A stretch of 7,044 bases of DNA from an uncultured Rhodospirillales bacterium (lineage in GTDB: Bacteria > Pseudomonadota > Alphaproteobacteria > Acetobacterales > Acetobacteraceae), in the NCBI GenBank assembly GCA_903932545.1, contig CAIZGT010000014.1, positions 1 through 7,044 of the forward strand, read 5' to 3'. The translations under genes and the position numbers were made by a program. Below, piece after piece: positions 1-5,605 of the stretch. The stretch's first letter is position 1, and each line of letters starts with the position of its first letter. Below the pieces are notes generated by a model. The model saw only the letters and a program-made list of their open reading frames with translations, searched no databases and was not told the DNA's origin.

Positions 1-1905
1 AACCTGGAAGACATCAAAGCCCCTGAGTGTTTCGCCATCGAGACCCGCCTGCGCGCGCGGATGAAAATCCCGGTGTTCCATGATGACCAGCACGGCACCG
101 CCATCACCGTTGCGGCCGCCGTACGCAATGCGCTGGTGCTACAGGGCAAAACGCTGGCCGAGGTAAAACTCGTCACCTCCGGGGCGGGTGCGGCCGCTTT
201 GGCTTGCGTTGACCTTTTGGTGGAGATGGGCCTGAAGGCCGATAATGTAACGCTGACCGACATTAAAGGCGTGGTGCATGCTGACCGTGAGGGCGGCTTG
301 GATGAGCGCATGGGTCGTTACGCCCGCAAGACAGACGCCCGCTCGCTGGGCGATGTGCTGGTGGGGGCCGATATTTTTATGGGCCTCTCTGCGCCACGCG
401 TGCTGAAGGCCGAATGGCTGCCGCAGATGGCAGCCAAGCCGATTATTCTGGCGCTGGCCAACCCCGAGCCGGAAATTTTGCCCGAAGCAGTGCGCGCCAC
501 TAGGCCAGATGCCATCGTCGCCACAGGTCGCAGTGACTACCCCAATCAGGTCAACAACGTGCTGTGCTTCCCCTTCATCTTCCGGGGCGCCCTGGACGTG
601 GGGGCGACCACGATCAACATGGCGATGCAGCTTGCCGCTGTTGAGGCGATTGCCGAGTTGGCCCGCGTTGAAGCCTCTGAAGTGGTGGCGACCGCCTATG
701 GTGGGGCTGCGCCGGTATTCGGGCCGGAATACATCATTCCCAAGCCGTTCGACCCGCGCCTTATCCTGCAAATCGCACCGGCTGTGGCGCGCGCGGCGAT
801 GGAATCCGGCGTGGCGACGCGCCCGATCGACGATTTTGCCGCATACCGGCATGAACTCGAGCGCTTCGTGTTTCGCTCTGGTCAATTGATGAGCCCGGTG
901 TTTGAGCGTGCCCGACTGCATCCTGCACGCATCGTCTATGCCGAAGGTGAAGACGAGCGCGTGCTGCGCGCTGTGCAGACATTGGTGGATGACGGCATTG
1001 CCGAGCCGGTGTTGATCGGCCGCCGCGCGGTGATCACCCAGCGTGTGCAGGAGATGGGCCTGCGGATGGATCTGCACGAGACCGTGCGCATTCTCGATCC
1101 AGAACTCGACCATGAGCAACTCGCGCCTTTGGTTCATGAATACCAAATTCTGGTGGGTCGTCGGGGGGCCCCGCCGGAAGCGGCAGCACGGCGGATGCGC
1201 AACCGCCCCACGGTGATTGCCGCGATGATGCTGCAATCGGGCATGGTGGATGCCGCAATCTGTGGCGGCAGTGGCGATTGGTGGCGGCACATGGAATATG
1301 TGATGCCAATCATCCCGCGCCGCGCTGGGGTGCATCGTGCCTACGCTTTGTCGTGCCTGATCTTGCAAGGTGGCGCTATCTTCATCTGTGACACCCACAT
1401 GAATGTGGACCCAACGGCTGAAGAAATCGCCGAGATGACATTGCTGGCTGCCGATGAGGTGCGCAGCTTCGGCTTGGTGCCAAAGGCTGCCTTGCTGTCG
1501 CATTCCAGCTTCGGGGCATCAAACTCTCCCTCCGCACGCAAGATGCGTCATGCGTTGGGGCTGATCCATGCAAACGACCCCGATTTGGAAATCGATGGTG
1601 AAATGCATGCAGATGCGGCGTTGTCTGAAGCGATCAGGGACAAGGCGGTGCCAAACAGCAAGCTGGCCGGAACTGCCAATCTGCTGATCATGCCCTCGCT
1701 TGATGCCGCCAATATCTCATTCAATCTGGTGAAGGCCGCAGCCGATGGCTTGCCGCTTGGGCCGTTGCTGTTGGGCATGTCCAAACCGATCCACGTGGTG
1801 GTGCCGAGCGTCACGGCGCGCGGGATTGTGAATATTTCTGCGGTTGCAGCCCTTGAAGTGCAGACCCGCAAGCAGGAGCTTGAGCCGACAAAAAGCGCGA
1901 TATGA
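1..1905 (+). CDS. maeB: NADP-dependent malic enzyme with phosphotransacetylase-like C-terminal domain (5' truncated by window)
   Basis: Converts malate to pyruvate and CO2 with reduction of NADP, in the cytoplasm, linking the TCA cycle to pyruvate and NADPH supply. The frame is open from base 1, so the gene begins upstream; the ATG at 61 is internal. The 634 residues seen leave roughly 115-120 missing from a family length near 750. Fragment residues 26-35 (FHDDQHGTAI) are the conserved metal/substrate segment. GAGAAALA (61-68) is the Rossmann dinucleotide loop. ANPEPE (153-158) and GRSDYPNQVNN (176-186) are malic-enzyme signatures. From about residue 310 (YAEGEDERVLRA) to near the end is a phosphotransacetylase-like domain, with SHSSFG, PSARKMR, DGEMHADAAL and LDAANI blocks. 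In studied MaeB proteins this domain is regulatory (acetyl-CoA) and not an active transacetylase; that is family knowledge, not shown here. No frameshift or broken motif is visible. Confidence 0.95.
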   Translation, partial: NLEDIKAPECFAIETRLRARMKIPVFHDDQHGTAITVAAAVRNALVLQGKTLAEVKLVTSGAGAAALACVDLLVEMGLKADNVTLTDIKGVVHADREGGLDERMGRYARKTDARSLGDVLVGADIFMGLSAPRVLKAEWLPQMAAKPIILALANPEPEILPEAVRATRPDAIVATGRSDYPNQVNNVLCFPFIFRGALDVGATTINMAMQLAAVEAIAELARVEASEVVATAYGGAAPVFGPEYIIPKPFDPRLILQIAPAVARAAMESGVATRPIDDFAAYRHELERFVFRSGQLMSPVFERARLHPARIVYAEGEDERVLRAVQTLVDDGIAEPVLIGRRAVITQRVQEMGLRMDLHETVRILDPELDHEQLAPLVHEYQILVGRRGAPPEAAARRMRNRPTVIAAMMLQSGMVDAAICGGSGDWWRHMEYVMPIIPRRAGVHRAYALSCLILQGGAIFICDTHMNVDPTAEEIAEMTLLAADEVRSFGLVPKAALLSHSSFGASNSPSARKMRHALGLIHANDPDLEIDGEMHADAALSEAIRDKAVPNSKLAGTANLLIMPSLDAANISFNLVKAAADGLPLGPLLLGMSKPIHVVVPSVTARGIVNISAVAALEVQTRKQELEPTKSAI

Positions 1906-1930
1906 GCGGTCTCGCGAAATGTTGATACCG

Positions 1931-1956
1931 GGAGAACCGGGAAATCCCGGTTCTCC
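1931..1956 (+). terminator. Perfect hairpin downstream of maeB, possible terminator lacking a T-tract
   Basis: The arms GGAGAACCGGG (1931-1941) and CCCGGTTCTCC (1946-1956) are exact reverse complements: an 11-bp stem closing on a 4-base AAAT loop, 25 bases after the maeB stop. Its position suits the 3' end of the maeB transcript. It is not followed by a run of T on either strand, so it is not a canonical intrinsic terminator. It could instead protect the 3' end or act with Rho. The hairpin is certain; its role is inferred. Confidence 0.5.
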
Positions 1957-1961
1957 AGCGA

Positions 1962-1978
1962 TCTAAACGGGGTTTAGA
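1962..1978. repeat. Short inverted repeat, operator-like
   Basis: TCTAAAC (1962-1968) and GTTTAGA (1972-1978) are exact reverse complements around a GGG spacer. The AT-rich arms stand out from the GC-rich surroundings. The repeat lies between the maeB hairpin and the galU leader and overlaps the only -35-like hexamer there, so it could be a repressor site or a small RNA hairpin. No known binding protein is recognised. Confidence 0.35.
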
Positions 1979-2007
1979 CAAATTTCGTCATATTCCCGCC
2001 CTATAGC
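1975..2007 (+). promoter_or_regulatory. Tentative promoter region for galU
   Basis: TAGACA (1975-1980) matches a sigma-70 -35 box at five of six bases, and TATAGC (2002-2007) resembles a -10 box. The 21-base gap is too long for a normal sigma-70 promoter. A promoter is expected here because galU opens an apparent operon after a gap, but the exact boxes are weak evidence. Confidence 0.2.
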
Positions 2008-2046
2008 TCATCGCCGTCACGTGCTAACTCGAACATGAAGCCGTAA

Positions 2047-2093
2047 CGGAGCGGCCCGGGGTGAGTGACAAACGCTTACCCATCGGGCCTCCG
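2047..2093 (+). promoter_or_regulatory. Structured RNA leader upstream of galU (unclassified hairpin)
   Basis: The RNA can fold into one long irregular hairpin. CGGAG (2047-2051) pairs with CTCCG (2089-2093). GCCCG (2054-2058) pairs with CGGGC (2084-2088), with CG (2052-2053) as a bulge. GGGTGAG (2059-2065) pairs with CTTACCC (2075-2081) using one G-U pair, with AT (2082-2083) unpaired on the right side. The loop is 9 bases (2066-2074). This gives about 17 pairs, ending 44 bases before the galU start. I do not recognise a known riboswitch class. There is no T-tract after the stem, so intrinsic-terminator attenuation is not obvious. The pairing is read from the sequence; a regulatory role is inferred. 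Confidence 0.4.
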
Positions 2094-2108
2094 CTGCGGG
2101 TTTCCTGA
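2061..2108 (+). CDS. Possible 15-codon leader ORF before galU
   Basis: GTG at 2061 opens a 15-codon frame ending in TGA at 2106-2108. Read with initiator Met, the peptide would be MSDKRLPIGPPLRVS. GGAG at 2048-2051 lies 9 bases ahead and could serve as its ribosome binding site. The frame ends 29 bases before galU, and its start codon lies inside the predicted leader hairpin. An ORF this short arises easily by chance, so this is only a candidate. Confidence 0.2.
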   Translation: MSDKRLPIGPPLRVS

Positions 2109-2123
2109 CCAGTGCCGATTGCT

Positions 2124-2129
2124 AAAGGA
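2124..2129 (+). promoter_or_regulatory. galU ribosome binding site
   Basis: AAAGGA sits 8 bases before GTG at 2138. It supports this GTG as the galU start; no ATG in the right frame gives the expected N-terminus. Confidence 0.7.
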
Positions 2130-2137
2130 TCAACAGC

Positions 2138-3007
2138 GTGATCAAGCCGCTCCGCAAGGCCGTCTTCCCAGTTGCCGGACTCGGCACCCGCTTTTTGCCC
2201 GCCACCAAGGCGATGGCAAAAGAAATGCTCCCGGTCGTGGATAAGCCACTGATCCAATATGCGGTGGATGAAGCCCGCGCCGCCGGCATCGAACAGTTCT
2301 GCATGATCACCGGCCGCGGCAAAACCGCTATCGTTGAGCATTTTGATATTGCTTACGAGCTTGAAGCCACCCTGCGCGCCCGCAGCAAGAACGCCGAGCT
2401 TGCAGCTCTGCGTGAATTGCAAATGCCGCCCGGCTCAATCAGCACCGTGCGCCAGCAAGAGCCGCTAGGCCTCGGCCACGCGATCTGGTGCGCCCGCGCG
2501 TTCATCGGCGACGACCCATTCGCCATTCTGCTGCCAGACGATCTGGTGATGTCTGACGTCCCGTGCACCAAGCAACTGGCCGATGTTTATCACGAGACCG
2601 GCGGCTGCGTGGTCGCTGTCAGCGAAGTGCCGCCGGAGCAGACCAACCGCTACGGCATTCTTAAAGTCGGGCATGATGATGGTCGCCTCGTTGAAGTCAC
2701 TGGGATGGTGGAAAAGCCGAAACCAGAGGATGCACCTTCCAACCTGTCGATCATCGGCCGCTACGTGCTCACCGCCGGGGTCATTGAGCATCTAGCTCGG
2801 ATGGAACGCGGGGCTGGCAATGAGGTGCAACTCACCGATGGTATGTCCAAACTCATCGGGCAGGTGCCATTCCACGGTCTGCGTTATGAGGGCCGCCGCT
2901 TCGATTGCGGCGACAAGATCGGCTATCTCGAAGCACAAATCGCTTTCGCGCTGAAGCGACCGGAGATGGCCGACAAGGTTGCCGCGTTCCTAAAGAATTA
3001 CGTCTGA
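2138..3007 (+). CDS. galU: UTP--glucose-1-phosphate uridylyltransferase (UDP-glucose pyrophosphorylase)
   Basis: Makes UDP-glucose and pyrophosphate from UTP and glucose-1-phosphate in the cytoplasm, the entry point for glucose and galactose units of exopolysaccharide, LPS and glycolipids. The 289 residues match the usual bacterial GalU length. AGLGTRFLPATKAMAKEM (13-30) is the glycine-rich nucleotide-binding loop with the conserved lysine in PATK. DKPLIQYAVDEA follows, and VEKP (191-194) carries the second conserved active-site lysine. The GTG start is supported by AAAGGA 8 bases upstream and by the family-typical N-terminus MIKPLRKAVFPVAG. It is probably the first gene of an operon with the mutase 42 bases downstream, which makes its glucose-1-phosphate substrate. 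Regulation may act through the structured leader at 2047-2093. No irregularity is seen in the protein. Confidence 0.97.
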   Translation: MIKPLRKAVFPVAGLGTRFLPATKAMAKEMLPVVDKPLIQYAVDEARAAGIEQFCMITGRGKTAIVEHFDIAYELEATLRARSKNAELAALRELQMPPGSISTVRQQEPLGLGHAIWCARAFIGDDPFAILLPDDLVMSDVPCTKQLADVYHETGGCVVAVSEVPPEQTNRYGILKVGHDDGRLVEVTGMVEKPKPEDAPSNLSIIGRYVLTAGVIEHLARMERGAGNEVQLTDGMSKLIGQVPFHGLRYEGRRFDCGDKIGYLEAQIAFALKRPEMADKVAAFLKNYV

Positions 3008-3018
3008 AACGGGTTTGC

Positions 3019-3053
3019 TCATGGGCGGGTTTGGTGGCAAAACCCGCCCATGA
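3019..3053 (+). promoter_or_regulatory. 14-bp hairpin spanning the mutase start codon
   Basis: The arms 3019-3032 (TCATGGGCGGGTTT) and 3040-3053 (AAACCCGCCCATGA) are exact reverse complements around the 7-base loop GGTGGCA. The right arm contains the whole first ATG (3050-3052) of the mutase gene and the first base of the second ATG. There is no T-tract, so it is a poor terminator. No good Shine-Dalgarno sequence lies between the hairpin and either ATG. The heptamer CGGGTTT also occurs at 3010-3016, so the right arm could pair with an alternative partner. Translational control or coupling to galU is the likely inference. Confidence 0.6.
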
Positions 3054-4459
3054 TGTTCAAACACACCTTCACTCCGACCATGCTGCGCGAATATGATATC
3101 CGCGGCATCATTGGCAAAACTCTGCACGCCGCCGATGCATTCGCCATTGGCCGCTGCTTCGGCTCTGTCGTCATCCGTGAGGGTGGCCACCGCGTGGCGG
3201 TGGGCTATGATGGCAGGCTTTCCTCGCCGGAAATGGAGCAGTCGCTCGTCGATGGCCTGATGGCGAGCGGGATTGATGTGATCCGCATCGGCTGCGGCCC
3301 AACCCCAATGCTGTATTTCGCGGATGCGACGCAAGACACTGACGGAGCCATCATGGTCACCGGCAGCCACAACCCGCCGGATTATAACGGCTTCAAGATG
3401 ATGCTTGGCCGCAAGCCGTTCTTTGGCCCACGCATTCAGCAAATCGGCCAAATGGCCGCAGCTGGCGACGTTGTAGCGCAAGCCACTGGCAGCGAACGGG
3501 CGCTCGACGTGTCCGAGGCGTATATTGATCGTTTGGCCCAAGATTGGGATGGCGGTGATCGCGCACTGAATGTGGTGTGGGATAGCGGCAACAGCGCGGC
3601 CGGGGACGTTTTGGTCCGCTTGGTAAAGCGCCTGCCCGGCAAGCATACGATCTTGTTTCCTGAAATTGATGGCCGGTTTCCCAACCATCATCCCGACCCG
3701 ACCGTGCCGAAGAACCTTGAGGCGCTCACCGCCAAAGTGGCTGAGTTGGGCGCGGATCTGGGCATCGCCTTTGACGGCGATGCAGACCGGATCGGGGCTG
3801 TGGACAATAAGGGCCACATGCTGTTCGGCGACCAGCTTCTTGTGGTGTTGGCCCGTGACGTGCTCAAAAGCCATCCTGGCGGCACCATCATTGCCGATGT
3901 GAAGGCGAGCCAGGTGTTGTTCGACGAAGTGGCAAAAGCTGGCGGCACGCCGTTGATGTGGAAGACAGGGCACAGTCTGATCAAGGCCAAGATGGCCGAG
4001 ACCGGTAGCCCGCTCGCGGGCGAGATGTCCGGCCACGTCTTTTTTGCCGACAAGTGGTATGGGTTTGATGACGCACTCTATGCAGGTATCCGGCTGCTTG
4101 GCATCGTCGCGCGGATGGATTGCACATTGTCTGACGTGCGCGAGGCGCTGCCGCATGTGATCAATACCCCGGAACTGCGGTTTGACTGCGACGACACCCG
4201 CAAATTCGGTGTGATCAGCGAAGTGGCGGCCCGCCTCGCTGCTGATGGTGCGCGAGTTTCCAGCACCGATGGTGTTCGGGTACAAACCGAGGATGGTTGG
4301 TGGTTGTTGCGCGCGTCCAACACGCAGGCCGTGCTGGTGGCGCGTTGCGAAGCGTCGTCTGAGGCGGGACTTGAGCGGCTGAAAGCCGCCTTGGTGGTTC
4401 AACTTACCGCAAGTGGCTTGGATGCGCCGGATTTTTCCGGGGAAAACGCCGGGCATTGA
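3050..4459 (+). CDS. pgmG: Phosphoglucomutase/phosphomannomutase (PgmG-like, alpha-D-phosphohexomutase family)
   Basis: Interconverts hexose 6-phosphates and 1-phosphates, giving glucose-1-phosphate for GalU and potentially mannose-1-phosphate for GDP-mannose. At 469 residues it has the usual four-domain family length. LREYDIRG (12-19) is the typical start. TGSHNPPDYNGFK (104-116) is the active-site loop, with S106 the phosphoserine. DGDADR (242-247) binds the metal. GEMSGH (324-329) is the sugar-specificity loop. RASNTQ (421-426) is the phosphate-binding loop; the residue after it is Ala where, as I recall the family, Pro is usual. Starts at 3050 and 3053 are both possible; the frame runs back without another start to the galU stop, so these are the only sensible choices. 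Neither has a clear ribosome binding site, and the first ATG lies in a hairpin. The 42-base gap supports co-transcription with galU. The symbol follows the sphingomonad enzyme; manB or algC would also describe it. Confidence 0.92.
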   Translation: MMFKHTFTPTMLREYDIRGIIGKTLHAADAFAIGRCFGSVVIREGGHRVAVGYDGRLSSPEMEQSLVDGLMASGIDVIRIGCGPTPMLYFADATQDTDGAIMVTGSHNPPDYNGFKMMLGRKPFFGPRIQQIGQMAAAGDVVAQATGSERALDVSEAYIDRLAQDWDGGDRALNVVWDSGNSAAGDVLVRLVKRLPGKHTILFPEIDGRFPNHHPDPTVPKNLEALTAKVAELGADLGIAFDGDADRIGAVDNKGHMLFGDQLLVVLARDVLKSHPGGTIIADVKASQVLFDEVAKAGGTPLMWKTGHSLIKAKMAETGSPLAGEMSGHVFFADKWYGFDDALYAGIRLLGIVARMDCTLSDVREALPHVINTPELRFDCDDTRKFGVISEVAARLAADGARVSSTDGVRVQTEDGWWLLRASNTQAVLVARCEASSEAGLERLKAALVVQLTASGLDAPDFSGENAGH

Positions 4460-4468
4460 GCCAGGGCT

Positions 4469-4474
4469 GAGGGG
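4469..4474 (+). promoter_or_regulatory. Ribosome binding site of the DSD1-family gene
   Basis: GAGGGG lies 6 bases before ATG 4481 and 9 bases after the mutase stop. It favours M1 over the alternative ATG at 4511, which has no such site. Confidence 0.75.
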
Positions 4475-4480
4475 AAACAC

Positions 4481-5605
4481 ATGCTCCAGCCGCCTCCTGC
4501 CCGAATCGGCATGGCCGAACAGGATGTTGATACCCCGGCTCTGCTGGTCGATCTCGATGCATTCGAGGCCAATCTCGACACGATGGCGGCATTGATGGTG
4601 GCGCGCGGCACGAAGCTGCGCGCGCATGCCAAAACCCACAAATCGCCGGTGATCGCGCGGTTGCAAATGGCGCGCGGTGCGGTGGGACAATGTGTGCAGA
4701 AAGTTGCTGAGGCAGAGATTCTGGCCTGGGGCGGCGTTGGCGATATTCTCGTCAGCAACGAAGTGGCGGGGGCCGACAAGCTCGCCCGACTGGCGGCGCT
4801 CGCCCGCATCTGCCGCATCGCGGTCTGCGCTGACGACGCGGCGCAGGTGGCCGCAATCGGCGTTGCTGCTGCCGCGGCGGGTGTGGAATTGCGGGTTCTG
4901 GTTGAGATTGACGTCGGCGCGGGGCGTTGCGGTGTTCCCCCGGGGCCTGCTGCGGTGGCGTTGGCGCAGATGATCGACGCCACACCTTATCTGCGCTTTG
5001 GCGGCTTGCAGGCCTATCACGGCGGCGCGCAGCATCTGCGCACCCATGCCGAGCGAGCTGCGACCATCGGAGCCGCCATCGACATGACGCGCCGAACGGT
5101 GGAGCAGTTGCGCCAGATTGGTCTGGCCTGCGAGATCGTGGGCGGAGCAGGCACAGGCAGCTTTGACCTCGAATCGGCTTCGGGCGTGTTCACCGAGATC
5201 CAGGCTGGCAGCTATTGCTTCATGGACGCCGATTATGCCCGCAATCTCGATGAATCCGGCGCGCCGGTCAGTCGCTTTCACCATGCGCTGTTCGTGCTCG
5301 GCACGGTGATGAGCGCAGCCCAGCCTGGGGTGGCGGTGCTTGATGTAGGGCATAAGGCAGTGGCGGTTGACAGCGGTCTGCCGCTGGTCTGGCAGCGTCC
5401 TGGTATTGCCTATACTGGGGCGAGCGATGAGCATGGCGCATTGCGGGTGGCCGATGATGCCGCGGCACCAAAGCTTGGCGAGAAATTGCGCCTTATTCCC
5501 GGCCATTGTGACCCGACGGTGGATCGATTTGACTGGTATGTCGGCGTGCGGCGTGGCCGGGTGGAATGCCTGTGGCCGGTGGCCGCGCGTGGGGCGTTCT
5601 TCTGA
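4481..5605 (+). CDS. DSD1-family PLP-dependent enzyme, probable D-threonine/3-hydroxy-D-aspartate aldolase
   Basis: A fold-type III (alanine-racemase-like) PLP enzyme of the DSD1 family, which includes D-threonine aldolase, D-serine dehydratase and 3-hydroxyaspartate aldolase. The 374 residues match the family length. DTPALLVDLDAFEAN (17-31) is the typical opening. RAHAKTHKS (47-55) holds the PLP lysine, probably K51. EIDVGAGRCGV (142-152), QAYHGG (177-182), GGAGTGS (221-227, phosphate binding) and GSYCFMDADY (243-252) follow. The C-terminal metal site is GHCDPT with H342 and D344. In characterised members, His-x-Asp is the metal pair of the aldolases and His-x-Cys that of zinc D-serine dehydratases, so an aldolase is favoured by inference. 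The substrate cannot be fixed from sequence. There is no signal peptide, so it is cytoplasmic. It starts 21 bases after the mutase stop and probably shares its transcript, although no sugar-nucleotide role is known for this family. Confidence 0.88.
   Translation: MLQPPPARIGMAEQDVDTPALLVDLDAFEANLDTMAALMVARGTKLRAHAKTHKSPVIARLQMARGAVGQCVQKVAEAEILAWGGVGDILVSNEVAGADKLARLAALARICRIAVCADDAAQVAAIGVAAAAAGVELRVLVEIDVGAGRCGVPPGPAAVALAQMIDATPYLRFGGLQAYHGGAQHLRTHAERAATIGAAIDMTRRTVEQLRQIGLACEIVGGAGTGSFDLESASGVFTEIQAGSYCFMDADYARNLDESGAPVSRFHHALFVLGTVMSAAQPGVAVLDVGHKAVAVDSGLPLVWQRPGIAYTGASDEHGALRVADDAAAPKLGEKLRLIPGHCDPTVDRFDWYVGVRRGRVECLWPVAARGAFF

Larger units (their letters stand above)
1906..2137. other. 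Intergenic region between maeB and galU
   Basis: This 232-base stretch is the longest non-coding segment in the window. It holds, in order: a perfect hairpin at 1931-1956, a 7-bp palindrome at 1962-1978, a poorly defined promoter-like area around 1975-2007, a structured leader hairpin at 2047-2093 that overlaps a possible 15-codon ORF (2061-2108), and the galU ribosome binding site at 2124-2129. No protein of normal size fits on either strand. Confidence 0.9.

Noticed and set aside
61..63. ATG at 61 as the maeB start
   Set aside because: The frame continues in conserved malic-enzyme sequence back to base 1, and the N-terminal part of the malic domain would be missing.
139..1503. Minus-strand open frame of 454 codons opposite maeB
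   Set aside because: Antisense to the conserved malic enzyme and phosphotransacetylase motifs; biased composition, no domain and no ribosome binding site context.
1902..1925. Seven-codon ATG frame overlapping the maeB stop as ATGA
   Set aside because: Too short to support; no ribosome binding site beyond the maeB coding sequence and no downstream continuation.
2035..2046. ATG-AAG-CCG-TAA mini-frame just before the galU leader hairpin
   Set aside because: Three codons; expected by chance and without a ribosome binding site.
2047..2110. Small SRP RNA on the minus strand, prompted by a GGTCAGG string on that strand at 2103-2109
   Set aside because: The diagnostic SRP core with its GGAAGCAGCC-type loop is absent and the pairing does not match.
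2121..2127. GCTAAAG resembling part of a SAM-II riboswitch
   Set aside because: The remaining conserved SAM-II elements and pseudoknot are absent, and galU is not a SAM-pathway gene. The bases overlap the normal ribosome binding site.
2990..5506. Minus-strand open frame of 838 codons opposite the mutase and DSD1-family genes
   Set aside because: It lies wholly antisense to two well-supported genes. Its translation is rich in His, Arg, Ala and Gln with no recognisable domain, as expected for the complement of GC-rich coding DNA in which reverse-strand stops are rare. Its length is notable but not evidence of a gene.
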